From: Devosia enhydra
GTDB taxonomy: Bacteria; Pseudomonadota; Alphaproteobacteria; Rhizobiales; Devosiaceae
DNA: 64,000 nucleotides
Direction of reading: 5' to 3'
NCBI RefSeq assembly: GCF_900119845.1
Contig: NZ_FPKU01000001.1
Coordinates: 405,528-469,527, forward strand
How positions within the stretch are numbered: position 1 is the first letter of the stretch; every line of letters begins with the position of its first letter. Shown one piece after another: positions 25,314 through 34,880 of this stretch. Position numbers and translations under genes: made by a program. The notes below the pieces were generated by a model that worked only from the letters and a program-made list of their open reading frames with translations, did no database searches and was not told the origin of the DNA.

Positions 25314-26017
25314 GCCGAAAGGGCGGCGCACGGAACGATATCGAAGCTCGCATCGGCTACAAATTCGCTGATCGCGAGCTTCTCGAACGTGCGCTGACCC
25401 ATTCGAGCGCCATCTCTCCATCCAAGCGGGTGCAACGCTCCTACCAGCGGCTCGAATTCCTGGGCGACCGGGTTCTGGGGCTCGTGGTGGCCGAGATGCT
25501 CTACCGCCGCTTTCCCAAGGCCAATGAGGGCGAACTCAGCCGCTCGCTCAACGCCCTGGTGCGCAAGGAGACCTGCGCCGCGATCGCCCGCGAGGTCGAT
25601 CTGGGTTCGGCCATCATCATGGGCGAAGCCGAGGCGCGCACGGGGGGAGCCGAAAAGGACGCCATTCTGGGCGATGTGGCGGAGGCCGTCATCGGAGCCA
25701 TCTATTGCGATGGCGGGCTGGGCCAGGCCTTCGATCTCATAGAGCGGCTGTTTGGTCCCCATATCGAACTGGCGGGAACCGACCGCGCCGACGCCAAGAC
25801 TACGTTGCAGGAATGGGCGCAGGCACGAGGCCTCGAACCGCCGGTCTATTCCGAAGTCGACCGGACCGGGCCCGACCACGCCCCCGAATTCACGATTGCC
25901 GTTTCGGTTGGCACCTTTGCGCCGATGAGCGCCATCGGCGCCTCCAAGAAACTGGCCGAGCACAAGGCTGCCGAACGCTTTCTCATCCGCGAGAAGGTCT
26001 GGCAGGGATCGCTATGA
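25310..26017 (+). CDS. rnc: Ribonuclease III
   Basis: Double-strand-specific endoribonuclease for rRNA and mRNA processing. 235 residues starting MSRKGGARNDIEAR at an ATG overlapping the lepB stop (ATGA). The nuclease signature is YQRLEFLGDRVLGLVVAEML (about 44-63) with the second acidic site GDVAEAVIGAIY. A C-terminal double-stranded RNA-binding domain covers about 160-230 (TTLQEWAQARG, GASKKLAEHKAAE). It overlaps era by 4 bases. Confidence 0.96.
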   Translation: MSRKGGARNDIEARIGYKFADRELLERALTHSSAISPSKRVQRSYQRLEFLGDRVLGLVVAEMLYRRFPKANEGELSRSLNALVRKETCAAIAREVDLGSAIIMGEAEARTGGAEKDAILGDVAEAVIGAIYCDGGLGQAFDLIERLFGPHIELAGTDRADAKTTLQEWAQARGLEPPVYSEVDRTGPDHAPEFTIAVSVGTFAPMSAIGASKKLAEHKAAERFLIREKVWQGSL

Positions 26018-26949
26018 CGGAAACGCCTGAAACCATCACCTCCGACCAGCCGATGCGCTGCGGCTTCATCGCGCTCGTCGGTGCGCCCAATGCCGGCAAG
26101 TCGACGCTGCTCAATTCGCTGGTCGGCACCAAGGTCTCGATCGTCACCCACAAGGCGCAGACGACGCGCGCGCAGATCCGCGGCGTCGTGACGACCAGCG
26201 CGGCGCAGATGGTGTTCATCGATACGCCGGGCATCTTCGCGCCCAAGCGACGGCTCGACCGCGCCATGGTGGATGCCGCCTGGACCGGGGCAGGGGATGC
26301 GGACCTCGTCGCGCTCATCGTCGATGCCGAACGCGGGGTGACCGAGGAAATCGAGGCGCTGCTCGAGGGGCTCGAGGCCATCCGGCAGCCGCGCATCCTC
26401 GTTCTCAACAAGATCGACCTGGTCAAGGCGGAGTCGCTTCTGAAGCTCTCCGAGACGATCAACAGCAAGCTGCGCTTCGAACGCACCTTCATGATTTCCG
26501 CGGCGCGCGGGCATGGGGTGCAGGATTTCCTCGACTGGGCCGCCGGCGCCATACCGCCCGGACCGTGGCACTTTCCTGAAGATCAGCTGACGGACCTGAC
26601 ACTGGCGCTGACGGCGGCCGAGGTGACGCGCGAAAAGCTGTTCCTGCGCGTGCATGACGAGATTCCCTACAATGTCACGGTCGAAACCGAGCGCTTCACC
26701 GTGCAGAAGGATGGCTCCTACCGCATAGACCAGGTGATCTATGTGACCCGCGATGGCCACAAGAAGATCGTGCTGGGTGCGGGCGGGCAGACGGTGAAGG
26801 CCATAGGGGCCGAATCCCGGCGCGAGCTGATGGAGATCTTCGAAACGCCCGTTCACCTCTTCATTTTCGTGAAGGTGCGTGAAAAATGGGGCGACGATCC
26901 CGAGCGGTATCGGGAGATGGGCCTGGAATTTCCCCATGGCAAGAAGTGA
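26014..26949 (+). CDS. era: GTPase Era
   Basis: Essential GTPase for 16S rRNA maturation and 30S assembly. 311 residues with Walker A GAPNAGKS at 23-30, the switch region TTRAQIRG, DTPG, and NKID; the C-terminal KH domain is marked by GAGGQTVKAIGAESRREL. The ATG overlaps the rnc stop codon by 4 bases, so translation is coupled. Confidence 0.96.
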   Translation: MTETPETITSDQPMRCGFIALVGAPNAGKSTLLNSLVGTKVSIVTHKAQTTRAQIRGVVTTSAAQMVFIDTPGIFAPKRRLDRAMVDAAWTGAGDADLVALIVDAERGVTEEIEALLEGLEAIRQPRILVLNKIDLVKAESLLKLSETINSKLRFERTFMISAARGHGVQDFLDWAAGAIPPGPWHFPEDQLTDLTLALTAAEVTREKLFLRVHDEIPYNVTVETERFTVQKDGSYRIDQVIYVTRDGHKKIVLGAGGQTVKAIGAESRRELMEIFETPVHLFIFVKVREKWGDDPERYREMGLEFPHGKK

Positions 26950-26984
26950 GCGGCTGGCTCTGCTGAGCCCTGCGGATCGGCGTG

Positions 26985-27743
26985 ATGGAATGGACTGCTG
27001 ACGGCCTGATCATCGGCGTGCGCCGCCATGGCGAGAGCAGCGTCATTCTCGAGGCCATGGTCGCCGGTCGTGGCCGGCATCTGGGCCTGGTGCGCGGCGG
27101 CCGCTCGCGCAAGCTCGCGGCAGCGCTCCAGCCGGGCAATACGGTGCAACTCGTCTGGCGCGCGCGCATCGAGGATCATCTGGGCACCTACAGCGTCGAA
27201 CTGCTCGATGCCCGTGCCGCGACCCTCATCGTCGATCGCCTGCGGCTCTACACCGCGCAACTGCTCTGCGAACACCTGCGGCTTCTGCCCGAGCGTGATC
27301 CGCATGATCGCCTGCTGGCCCGATCGGTCGATATTCTCGAGGACGAGCGCAGCGCGGCAACCCTCGGGCCGGCACTGGCTCGCTATGAGCTGAACCTGCT
27401 CGACGAACTCGGCTTCGGGCTCGATCTCGAAACCTGCGCAGCGACCGGCACGACCAACGATCTGACCCATGTTTCGCCGCGCAGTGGCCGGGCCGTCTGC
27501 CGAGAGGCGGCCGCGCCTTATCTCGACAGGCTCTTCCCGCTGCCGCCATTCCTTGTTTCGGACGCAAAAGTCGAGCCGGGCGATATAGCGGCGGCCTTCG
27601 CGCTGACCGGCTATTTCCTTGATCGGCATGTGTGGAGCGCCCGTCCGGTTGATCCGCCCCCGACGCGCGACCTGCTCATCGGCATGTTATGCGCCGATGC
27701 CGCGCCTCCCGGCCTGCCGTCACCCGCTATAGTGCCGCAATGA
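26985..27743 (+). CDS. recO: DNA repair protein RecO
   Basis: Mediates RecA loading onto SSB-coated single strands in the RecF pathway. 252 residues from MEWTADGLIIGVRRHGESS; a GTG just before the ATG (26982) is an alternative. It has the N-terminal OB fold, GRGRHLGLVRGGRSRK, and a C-terminal region in which two cysteines remain (in LETCAATG and RAVCREA), fewer than the four of zinc-binding RecO versions. It is the last gene but one in the era-recO-parC run. Confidence 0.92.
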   Translation: MEWTADGLIIGVRRHGESSVILEAMVAGRGRHLGLVRGGRSRKLAAALQPGNTVQLVWRARIEDHLGTYSVELLDARAATLIVDRLRLYTAQLLCEHLRLLPERDPHDRLLARSVDILEDERSAATLGPALARYELNLLDELGFGLDLETCAATGTTNDLTHVSPRSGRAVCREAAAPYLDRLFPLPPFLVSDAKVEPGDIAAAFALTGYFLDRHVWSARPVDPPPTRDLLIGMLCADAAPPGLPSPAIVPQ

Positions 27744-27776
27744 TTCGCAAGACCGCCCCAGTTCCCGGTGCCGCCC

Positions 27777-30047
27777 ATGTCTGACGCCGATACCAAGCCG
27801 CCCGAAGGCGATGACACCCGGATCGTCGACCTCAAGCAGGCGCTCGAGGAGCGGTATCTCTCCTACGCGCTCTCGACCATCACGCAGCGCGCGCTGCCCG
27901 ATGCGCGCGACGGGCTCAAGCCCGTGCACCGCCGTATCCTGCACGCCATGCGGCTTTTGCGGCTCGATCCCGACCAGGGCTACAAGAAGTCCGCTCGCAT
28001 CGTCGGCGACGTTATCGGCAAGTTCCATCCCCATGGTGACCAGTCGATCTATGACGCGCTCGTGCGCCTCGCTCAGGATTTCGCGCTGCGCTATCCGCTC
28101 GTCGACGGGCAGGGCAATTTCGGCAACATCGACGGCGATTCGCCTGCCGCAATGCGCTACACCGAAAGCCGGATGACCGATGTCGCCGTGCGTCTCATGG
28201 AGGGCATGGCCGAGAACGCCATCGATTTCAAGGAAACCTATGACGGGGAAGACGAGGAGCCGGTGGTGCTCCCCGCCAATTTCCCCAATCTGCTGGCCAA
28301 CGGGTCAACCGGCATCGCCGTGGGCATGGCCACCTCGATCCCGCCACATAACGTGGCCGAACTCTGCGACGCGGCCCTGCACATCATCAAGGTCGACCCG
28401 GCTGCGACCTCGCGCGATCTGGTACAGTTCGTGAAGGGCCCCGATTTTCCGACCGGTGGCGTCCTGGTGGATGACCCTGCCACCATAGCCAATGCCTATG
28501 AGACGGGCCGCGGCTCGTTCCGCCTGCGGGCGGTCTGGGAGCGCGAGGAGAAGGGCAGGGGCGTCTATCAGATCGTCGTGACGCAGATGCCCTATGGCGT
28601 GCAGAAAAGCCGGCTGGTCGAGAAAATCGCTGAGTTGCTGCTCGCCAAGAAGCTGCCGCTGCTCAAGGACGTGCGCGACGAAAGCGCCGACGATGTGCGC
28701 CTCGTGCTCGAGCCGCGGGCCGGCACGGTCGATGCGGTGATCCTGATGGAGCAGCTGTTCCGCCTCACCGATCTCGAAATCCGCTTCCCCCTCAACATGA
28801 ACGTGCTCGATCGCGGCATGGTGCCCCGCGTCATGGGGTTGGCGGATGTGCTGCGCGCCTGGCTCGCGCATCGCAAGGAGGTGCTGCTGCGGCGCACCCA
28901 GCACCGGCTCGACCAGATCGCCCGGCGGCTCGAGGTGCTCGAAGGTTACATCGTCGCCTATCTCAACCTCGACGAGGTGATCCGCATCATCCGCGAGGAG
29001 GATGAGCCCAAGGCCGAGCTGATGCGCACCTTCTCGCTCACCGATGCCCAGGCCGAGGCGATCCTCAACATGCGGCTGCGATCGCTGCGCAAGCTCGAGG
29101 AGATGGAGCTTCGCCAGGAGCACAAGCAGCTTTCGGAGGAAAAGACGCATCTCGAGGGGCTGCTGGCATCCGACAAGCGGCAGTGGGGCGAGATCGCGCG
29201 CCAGGTCACGGCCCTTCGCGAAGCCTATCCCGAGACCGACAAGTCAGGCGCTCCGCATCCCATCGGAGCACGGCGCACCGCCTTCGCCAACGCGCCCGAA
29301 GCCACTCACGCGGAGGTCACGACCGCTCTCATCGAGCGCGAGCCCATCACCGTCGTCCTCTCCGAAAAGGGCTGGATCCGTGCGGTGAAGGGGCATGTGG
29401 CCGAAGTCGACGACAAGAGCTTCAAGGCTGGCGACCGCCTCAAGCTGATGGTCAAGGCCGAGACGACCGACAAGCTTCTCGTGCTGTCGACGGGTGGCAA
29501 GGTCTTCACGCTCTCGGGCGATCGCCTGCCAGGAGGGCGGAGCCAGGGCGAACCGCTGCGTCTCATGGTCGACATGGAGGAGGGGCAGGACGTCGTCAGC
29601 CTCTTCGCGTTCCGGCCGGGCCAGAAGCGCATCATCGTCTCGAGCGGTGGAAATGGCTTCGTCGTCGCTGATGAGGACCTTGTCGCCAATACCCGCAAGG
29701 GCAAGCAGGTGCTCAACGTCGCCGCGCCCGACGAGGCCAAGCTGATCGTGCCTGTGGAGGGCGACATGGTTGCCGCCATCGGGCAGAACCGCAAGATGGT
29801 GGTGTTTCCGCTCCATCAAGTGCCCGCCATGACACGCGGCAAGGGCGTGCGCCTGCAGCGCTATAAGGATGGCGGCATTTCCGACCTCAAGACGTTCTCC
29901 TCGGAGGCCGGTCTCACTTGGTCCGACAGCTCTGGCCGCAGCTTCACCCGCCCACTGGCTGAGCTCGCCGAGTGGCAGGGCGACCGCGCCCAGGCCGGAC
30001 GGCAGCCGCCCAGCGGCTTCCCCCGCTCCAACCGCTTCAGCGGTTAA
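27777..30047 (+). CDS. parC: DNA topoisomerase IV subunit A
   Basis: Breakage-rejoining subunit of topoisomerase IV, which decatenates daughter chromosomes. 756 residues; the catalytic tyrosine is Tyr128 in AMRYTESRM, and [11 protein letters not shown] precedes it. The C-terminal part (about 490-740) has the beta-pinwheel repeats; no GyrA box is seen, supporting ParC rather than GyrA. In the quinolone-determining region [14 protein letters not shown] the place of E. coli Ser80 is Gln. The ATG at 27777 was chosen; an upstream GTG in frame adds three residues. Confidence 0.94.
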   Translation: MSDADTKPPEGDDTRIVDLKQALEERYLSYALSTITQRALPDARDGLKPVHRRILHAMRLLRLDPDQGYKKSARIVGDVIGKFHPHGDQSIYDALVRLAQDFALRYPLVDGQGNFGNIDGDSPAAMRYTESRMTDVAVRLMEGMAENAIDFKETYDGEDEEPVVLPANFPNLLANGSTGIAVGMATSIPPHNVAELCDAALHIIKVDPAATSRDLVQFVKGPDFPTGGVLVDDPATIANAYETGRGSFRLRAVWEREEKGRGVYQIVVTQMPYGVQKSRLVEKIAELLLAKKLPLLKDVRDESADDVRLVLEPRAGTVDAVILMEQLFRLTDLEIRFPLNMNVLDRGMVPRVMGLADVLRAWLAHRKEVLLRRTQHRLDQIARRLEVLEGYIVAYLNLDEVIRIIREEDEPKAELMRTFSLTDAQAEAILNMRLRSLRKLEEMELRQEHKQLSEEKTHLEGLLASDKRQWGEIARQVTALREAYPETDKSGAPHPIGARRTAFANAPEATHAEVTTALIEREPITVVLSEKGWIRAVKGHVAEVDDKSFKAGDRLKLMVKAETTDKLLVLSTGGKVFTLSGDRLPGGRSQGEPLRLMVDMEEGQDVVSLFAFRPGQKRIIVSSGGNGFVVADEDLVANTRKGKQVLNVAAPDEAKLIVPVEGDMVAAIGQNRKMVVFPLHQVPAMTRGKGVRLQRYKDGGISDLKTFSSEAGLTWSDSSGRSFTRPLAELAEWQGDRAQAGRQPPSGFPRSNRFSG

Positions 30048-30050
30048 AGT

Positions 30051-30090
30051 GTTTCCAGGCGAAGTGGATACCGGTTCGCCTTACGGAAAC
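30051..30090. repeat. Palindromic intergenic element between convergent genes
   Basis: GTTTCC-a-GGCGAA, an 11-base centre, then TTCGCC-ttac-GGAAAC form a long interrupted inverted repeat starting 4 bases after parC. The phrase GTGGATACCGGTTC is familiar from dispersed rhizobial intergenic repeats. It may also help terminate both convergent transcripts. Confidence 0.6.
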
Positions 30091-30101
30091 GCGGCAAAGC
30101 T

Positions 30102-31103
30102 CTAAGATTGCGGGAGAGAAAAATCGATGATCACGGGCAGGTGGTCGCTGCCCGTTCGGGCCCCCGCGCGCACGGCATGCACCCGGATGGTGCCACGCGT
30201 CATCGCGTGATCGAGCGGCAGGATGGGCACTAGCGGCCGCCAATCGCCCAGATAATACCACACCATCGGGAAGGTCACGAGGTTGCGGGTGTGCCGGGTC
30301 AGCCCTGCTTCGGCTTCAAAGCCGCGGAGCGTGTAGGACCAGGGGGTCGAGTTGAAATCGCCCACGAGGATCAGCGGCTCCTCGATAGCGGCGATGGCTT
30401 CGCTAAGCTCGCGTAACTCGCTGCGCTGCCGCTCGATGGGGACCGGCCAATCGAGATGGGTCGTGACTACGGCAAAGCGCTGCCCGTCCTCGAGGGTGAA
30501 GTCGGCGATGATATTCGCCGTGCGCTGCGTGCCATAGGCATCTTCGGGGCAGGCGCCGGCGCTCATGCTCTCGGTGAAGGGGAAGCGCGAATAGAGCCCG
30601 ATATTGGCCCGCTTGCCGCCCTTGCAGCGGGCATAATAGGGGTAGCGGCCCGAGATCAGCGGGTGGAGTTCGCTGGCCTGTCCGCCAAAATATTCCTGCA
30701 GGGCAATGATGTCGGGGTTTTCCGCGGCAATGACGCTTGTCACGAGCTCCATGTCGTAGTTGAGGCCGAAGAGGTTATGGGTCATGAGCCGCACGACGCG
30801 ACGGCCGTGATCGGGCAGCGCGTCTTTCGGGGCAAGCCCGCTGATCATCTCCGGCAGGACCACCAGCGATGACGCGACAAAACCGACGGTGCCGCAGGTA
30901 ATGGCGATGCGGCGCCACAACGTGCGCGGCAGCAGCAGGATCGCGATGGCCGTCGTGACGATGGCGCCGCCGAACAGCAGCAGTTGCAGGTGGTTGAGAA
31001 GGTCAAGGACGGGACTGGCAAAGCCGAGCAAGGCCAGCAAGGCGAGACCGGCGATCGCAATGGCGCCAAGGCCTACGGCGAGGGAGAGCAGGCGGCGGAT
31101 CAT
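30102..31103 (-). CDS. Membrane-anchored endonuclease/exonuclease/phosphatase-family protein
   Basis: 333 residues: three N-terminal transmembrane segments (about 5-30, 35-58, 67-88) and a C-terminal EEP-fold domain. Catalytic motifs visible are MTHNLFG (Asn), ALQEY (Glu near 138), GDFNSTPWS (Asp/Asn), LDHAMTR and the final GSDHLPV (Asp-His). Such proteins hydrolyse phosphodiester bonds; the active site would face the periplasm if the topology is right. It ends convergently with parC, and it lies downstream of the aminoacyl-transferase gene on the same strand. Confidence 0.85.
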   Translation of the reverse strand: MIRRLLSLAVGLGAIAIAGLALLALLGFASPVLDLLNHLQLLLFGGAIVTTAIAILLLPRTLWRRIAITCGTVGFVASSLVVLPEMISGLAPKDALPDHGRRVVRLMTHNLFGLNYDMELVTSVIAAENPDIIALQEYFGGQASELHPLISGRYPYYARCKGGKRANIGLYSRFPFTESMSAGACPEDAYGTQRTANIIADFTLEDGQRFAVVTTHLDWPVPIERQRSELRELSEAIAAIEEPLILVGDFNSTPWSYTLRGFEAEAGLTRHTRNLVTFPMVWYYLGDWRPLVPILPLDHAMTRGTIRVHAVRAGARTGSDHLPVIIDFSLPQS

Positions 31104-31127
31104 GAGGAGGCCCTTGGGCGCTGGCGG

Positions 31128-31856
31128 TCAGTCGAAGCGGCGCCAGCCAAGAGGTCCTCTCTGGATTTCCAGCGGGCGATAGAGGCCCTTGTAAGCCATT
31201 TTCGGCGAATCTTTGACCCAGTAGCCGAGATAGACATAGCTCAGCCCTGCCATCCGCACCTGGTTGATATGGTCGAGTATGAGGAGGTTGCCCAACCCCC
31301 TCTGCGCCAGGGTGGTGTCGTAGAAGCTGTAGACCATCGACAGGCCGTCAGGCATCACATCGGTGAGCGCAACGGCGACCAGCGGCGAGCCCGGTTCGCT
31401 GGTGAGACGATACTGAACCACCACCGTCTGCACGGGGGTGTCCTCGATCATGTATTCGTAGTCCACGAAAGACATCTGCGTCATGCCACCGCCGGCATGG
31501 CGCTGGGCGAGGTAGCGCTTGAAGAGCGCATATTGCTCAGGGGTGGCGCGCGGCTGGCAGACTTCCACCGAAATGTCCGCATTGCGCTTGAGCACCCGCC
31601 GGAACCGCGGCGACAGCGCAAATTCTCCTGCAACGATCCGCACCGACTGGCAGGCCGTGCAGCCGTCGCAGGCCGGCCTGTAGATCAGGTTCTGGCTGCG
31701 CCGAAAGCCATTGTCGGAGAGGAGGTGGTGCAGCGATGTCGCGCGCTTGCCCGTCAGATGGGTAAAGAGCTTTCGCTCCTGCCGATCCGGCAGATAGGGG
31801 CAGGGCATGGCAGCGGTCAGGAACAGCTGCGTGCTTTCCGGCGTATGGTCCGTCAT
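31128..31856 (-). CDS. bpt: Aspartate/glutamate leucyltransferase (N-end rule)
   Basis: Transfers leucine (or arginine) from tRNA to N-terminal acidic residues of proteins, making them ClpS/ClpAP substrates. 242 residues; the N-terminal domain has PCPYLPDRQERKLFTHL and the Cys-rich stretch CDGCTACQS, and the C-terminal GNAT-like domain has SMVYSFYDTTLAQRGLG and YVYLGYWVKDSPKM. Rhizobial Bpt/Ate proteins share this layout. It is upstream of the EEP-family gene by 24 bases. Confidence 0.92.
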   Translation of the reverse strand: MTDHTPESTQLFLTAAMPCPYLPDRQERKLFTHLTGKRATSLHHLLSDNGFRRSQNLIYRPACDGCTACQSVRIVAGEFALSPRFRRVLKRNADISVEVCQPRATPEQYALFKRYLAQRHAGGGMTQMSFVDYEYMIEDTPVQTVVVQYRLTSEPGSPLVAVALTDVMPDGLSMVYSFYDTTLAQRGLGNLLILDHINQVRMAGLSYVYLGYWVKDSPKMAYKGLYRPLEIQRGPLGWRRFD

Positions 31857-31956
31857 CGGTGACCCAGTGACATCGATGGAGCCAGACTAGCTGGCCCCAT
31901 CGCCAAGGGCAACCTGTGCCCGTTTACCCCGACGGTCACGTCTTGGCGTCCTGGCC

Positions 31957-32445
31957 TCATGCGCTGGCGCGCAGGCTGCCCCAATGCCGCTCCATCGGCG
32001 AGCGCCGCACCATGAGGGTCCCTGCAATCAGATCGTGCACCATCTGCTGACGCGGGGTGAACAGCGCGAATACGAGCGACAGCGGCCAGCTGATCCACAC
32101 CGTGATCCAGAAGAGCAGCGGGTGGATGAGGATGCGCCAACCATCGAGCGGCGCGCCGCGTGTCGGGGTCAGGATGATGTCCATCGCCTGCATGCCGGGC
32201 GTCGCACGACGGTGAGACCCGAGCGTCGCCGCGTAATAGCCCAGCACCGCGATCGGCGCGACGATCGGGATGGCGACCCAACCCAGTCCCAGCGTCAGGA
32301 AGCCGGCAATCAGCCCGACAAAGGCGATGATGATGGCGATCAGCAGTAGGAACACGAAATCAATGACATAGGCCACCATCCGCCGCTGCAATACGCCATC
32401 GAAGAGTTCAGGGGCGGTCGAAGGGTCGGGCAGGTTTTGGCTCAT
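31957..32445 (-). CDS. RDD-family membrane protein
   Basis: 162 residues with three or four transmembrane segments. The RDD signature is split as usual: RRMVAYVIDFVFLLL (about 21-35, Arg and Asp) and TPRQQMVHDLIAGTLMV near the C-terminus (second Asp). The ATG at 32445 follows AAAGGACTTCG. Function of RDD proteins is not established beyond probable transport roles. It lies between hemB and bpt on the same strand. Confidence 0.88.
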   Translation of the reverse strand: MSQNLPDPSTAPELFDGVLQRRMVAYVIDFVFLLLIAIIIAFVGLIAGFLTLGLGWVAIPIVAPIAVLGYYAATLGSHRRATPGMQAMDIILTPTRGAPLDGWRILIHPLLFWITVWISWPLSLVFALFTPRQQMVHDLIAGTLMVRRSPMERHWGSLRASA

Positions 32446-32535
32446 CGAAGTCCTTTCCAATGCGATGCCCTTAAGATCGTGACCCTTGCCCATCCCCGCA
32501 AGATGTAAGCGCAAAATTGCCGCTAACCCTGGGCT

Positions 32536-33543
32536 TCAGCCATTGAGCTTGCGCGCAGCCTCGAGCGCGAAATAACTCAAGATGCCGCGGGCCCCGGCAC
32601 GGCGGAAGGCGTAGAGGCTTTCCATCATTGCAGCCTCGCGATCGATGACCCCGCTGTTTCCAGCAGCCGTGATCATCGCGTACTCGCCCGACACCTGATA
32701 GGCGAAGACCGGCACCGAAAAGCCATCGGCCACGCGGCGGATGATATCGAGATAGGGCATGCCGGGCTTGACCATGACCATGTCGGCGCCCTCGGCGATG
32801 TCCTGCTCCACCTCGCGCAGGGCTTCTTCGGTATTGGCATAATCCATCTGATAGGTGCGCTTGTCGCCCTTGAGACGCCCGCCCGAGCCTACCGCTTCGC
32901 GGAAAGGCCCGTAAAATGCCGATGCGTATTTGGCAGCATAGGCCATCACCATGGTCTGCTCGAGCCCCTCCGAATCAAGCGCGCGACGGATGGCACCGAT
33001 GCGTCCGTCCATCATGTCGGAGGGCGCGACGATATCGCAGCCGGCCTTTGCCTGAACGAGTGCCTGGCCAACCAGCACCTCGACCGTCTCGTCATTGAGG
33101 ATGATCTCACCCTCCATGACGCCGTCATGTCCGTGGCTGGTATAGGGGTCGAGCGCGACATCGGCGATGAGGCCGATCTCGGGCACGGCCGATTTGATCT
33201 CCGAGAGGGCGCGGCAGACCAGATTGTCGGGATTGAGCGCTTCTTCGCCGCCCTCGCTGCGCCGGGAGGGGTCGGTATAGGGAAATAGCGCAAGGGCCGG
33301 AATGCCCTCGGCGGCTGCGGCCTTTGCCGCCTCGACAGCCATGTCGATGGTCAGCCGGTCGACGCCCGGCATGGAGGCCACAGGCTGGCGGGTCGCCGTG
33401 CCGTCGATCACGAAGAGGGGCCAGATCAGATTGGCCGGCGTGAGCGTCGTCTCCCGCACCATGGCTCGGCTCCAGCCGAACTGGCGCGTGCGCCGCAGCC
33501 GGTGTCCGCCGAGAAAATCCAAATCGTGCCGCACCCAGGCCAT
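32536..33543 (-). CDS. hemB: Delta-aminolevulinic acid dehydratase
   Basis: Condenses two 5-aminolevulinate molecules to porphobilinogen in haem synthesis. 335 residues from the ATG at 33543, which follows GGAGAG; upstream starts would add unrelated residues. Schiff-base lysines are Lys205 (AYAAKYASAF) and Lys259 (MVKPGMPYLDI). The metal region at 128-141 reads DVALDPYTSHGHDG, in which the cysteines of the zinc-type enzyme are replaced by Ala and Asp, as in Mg-dependent alphaproteobacterial HemB. It stands at the head of a minus-strand run with the RDD gene. Confidence 0.96.
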   Translation of the reverse strand: MAWVRHDLDFLGGHRLRRTRQFGWSRAMVRETTLTPANLIWPLFVIDGTATRQPVASMPGVDRLTIDMAVEAAKAAAAEGIPALALFPYTDPSRRSEGGEEALNPDNLVCRALSEIKSAVPEIGLIADVALDPYTSHGHDGVMEGEIILNDETVEVLVGQALVQAKAGCDIVAPSDMMDGRIGAIRRALDSEGLEQTMVMAYAAKYASAFYGPFREAVGSGGRLKGDKRTYQMDYANTEEALREVEQDIAEGADMVMVKPGMPYLDIIRRVADGFSVPVFAYQVSGEYAMITAAGNSGVIDREAAMMESLYAFRRAGARGILSYFALEAARKLNG

Positions 33544-33672
33544 ACCGTCTCTCCACCGCATGCTTGCTGGAGTGCCTTCTATCAGCCGCACCCGCAGCGG
33601 CAAAGCCGGGCGCTTGTCGCAGGCCATGGGAGCGGCTAGACCAGCCGGCAGCAACCCGGAGCCAGGGCGGAA

Positions 33673-34062
33673 ATGGACTTCAAGAGCGAAATGACCGGCC
33701 ATTACATCCGCGTCGTGGCGCTGATCGCCCTGATGCTGGGATTGGCCGATGCCTGGAGGCTTCTAGGCGTGGCCTCGGGTGACCAAAGCCCGCTGACCCT
33801 GCTGGGGCCGACCGGGTTCACCTATCTCGCGATCTTCTGCGTCGCTCGGCTCTTTTCCGCCGTGGGATTGTGGATCAAAGCCAGTTGGGGCGCCGTGCTG
33901 CTGGTCGGCTCCACGGGGCTTGAACTGGGCCTTTATCTGGCTGGCAGTCGCGACGTGCAGATGTCGGCAATCGGCTTCGCCGTGCGGGTCATCCTCTTGG
34001 TCTCGATCCTCGTCATCGTGCTCCTGACCTTCAAGCTTGGGCGCGACCGCAACCAGGACTGA
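33673..34062 (+). CDS. Small membrane protein, DUF6163-like
   Basis: 129 residues with about four transmembrane helices (16-34, 45-65, 70-92, 97-117) and short charged termini. The family is Hyphomicrobiales-restricted as far as I can recognise it. It is divergent from hemB (129 bases apart) and precedes ldtR on the plus strand. No catalytic motif is seen. Confidence 0.6.
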   Translation: MDFKSEMTGHYIRVVALIALMLGLADAWRLLGVASGDQSPLTLLGPTGFTYLAIFCVARLFSAVGLWIKASWGAVLLVGSTGLELGLYLAGSRDVQMSAIGFAVRVILLVSILVIVLLTFKLGRDRNQD

Positions 34063-34142
34063 GGTGGCCCGGGGGCCGGAATGGTTAGAAAAGTCCTGCT
34101 CGCGCTAACCAATCATAAAGCCAATTTCCCGAACTTTTTCAG

Positions 34143-34179
34143 TAAGATCGTCTTAAGTGTGCGGCTTAAGGCGATCTTA
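34143..34179. promoter_or_regulatory. Long palindrome upstream of ldtR, candidate operator
   Basis: TAAGATCGTCTTAAG, a 7-base centre, then CTTAAGGCGATCTTA form a 15-base-arm inverted repeat with one G-T mismatch, 73 bases upstream of the ldtR start. No T-run follows, so it is not a typical terminator for the upstream gene. Autoregulation by LdtR is the simplest reading. Confidence 0.6.
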
Positions 34180-34251
34180 TGCCGACGCTTGTAGTTTGGC
34201 CCCATGAGACGCGAGACAATCGCGCTGACGACCACAACAGCGAGGCTACCC

Positions 34252-34773
34252 ATGGCAATCAAGTCCAACGCCGCCGAGGTCATCAACCCGGCTCTCGAAG
34301 GCAGCGAGGCGCAGAGCCTCAAGCCGCTCTATCTCGAAGCCGTCAGCCGCGTCGAGCGCCTGCACCGCCGCCTGCTCGACCTGATCAAGGACGAGTTCGA
34401 CCGCATGGGTTGGGACGACATCAACCCCGTGCAGGCGCTGCTGATGTTCAACATCGGCGATGCCGAGATGACCGCCGGCGAACTGCGCTCGCGCGGCTAT
34501 TACCTCGGCTCGAACGTCTCGTATAATCTCAAGAAGCTGGTCGAGACCGGCTATATCTTCCAGGAACGCTCGCGCACCGATCGTCGGTCGGTCCGCATCC
34601 GGCTGACCCCGAAGGGCGAGGAAGTCGCCGAGGTCATCGACGAACTCTATGAGCGCCACCTCAAGTCGATCGAAAAGGTCGGCGGCCTCAATTCCGAAGC
34701 CTTTGACGGGCTCAACAAGGCGCTGGGCCGGCTCGAGCGCTTCTGGGTCGATCAAATTTTGTATAAGCTGTAA
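34252..34773 (+). CDS. ldtR: MarR-family regulator LdtR
   Basis: 173 residues with a winged-helix core: DINPVQALLMFNIGDAEMT, the recognition segment YYLGSNVSYNLKKLVETGY, and the wing RSRTDRRSVRIRLTPKG. This matches the LdtR group of rhizobia and Liberibacter, which regulates an L,D-transpeptidase (ldtP) and stress tolerance. The ATG at 34252 follows GAGG. An L,D-transpeptidase gene lies 1.9 kb downstream, separated by a low-GC cassette, and a long palindrome lies in the promoter region. Confidence 0.88.
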   Translation: MAIKSNAAEVINPALEGSEAQSLKPLYLEAVSRVERLHRRLLDLIKDEFDRMGWDDINPVQALLMFNIGDAEMTAGELRSRGYYLGSNVSYNLKKLVETGYIFQERSRTDRRSVRIRLTPKGEEVAEVIDELYERHLKSIEKVGGLNSEAFDGLNKALGRLERFWVDQILYKL

Positions 34774-34880
34774 GGGCTTAGCTGCGGGCAACCCGGGGCT
34801 TTTCGTCTGCCGTATCGCCTCGCTGGGCAAACGGAGGCACCCGGTTTCGTCCCGTGGCGGGCACATTGCGGGACAGTTGC

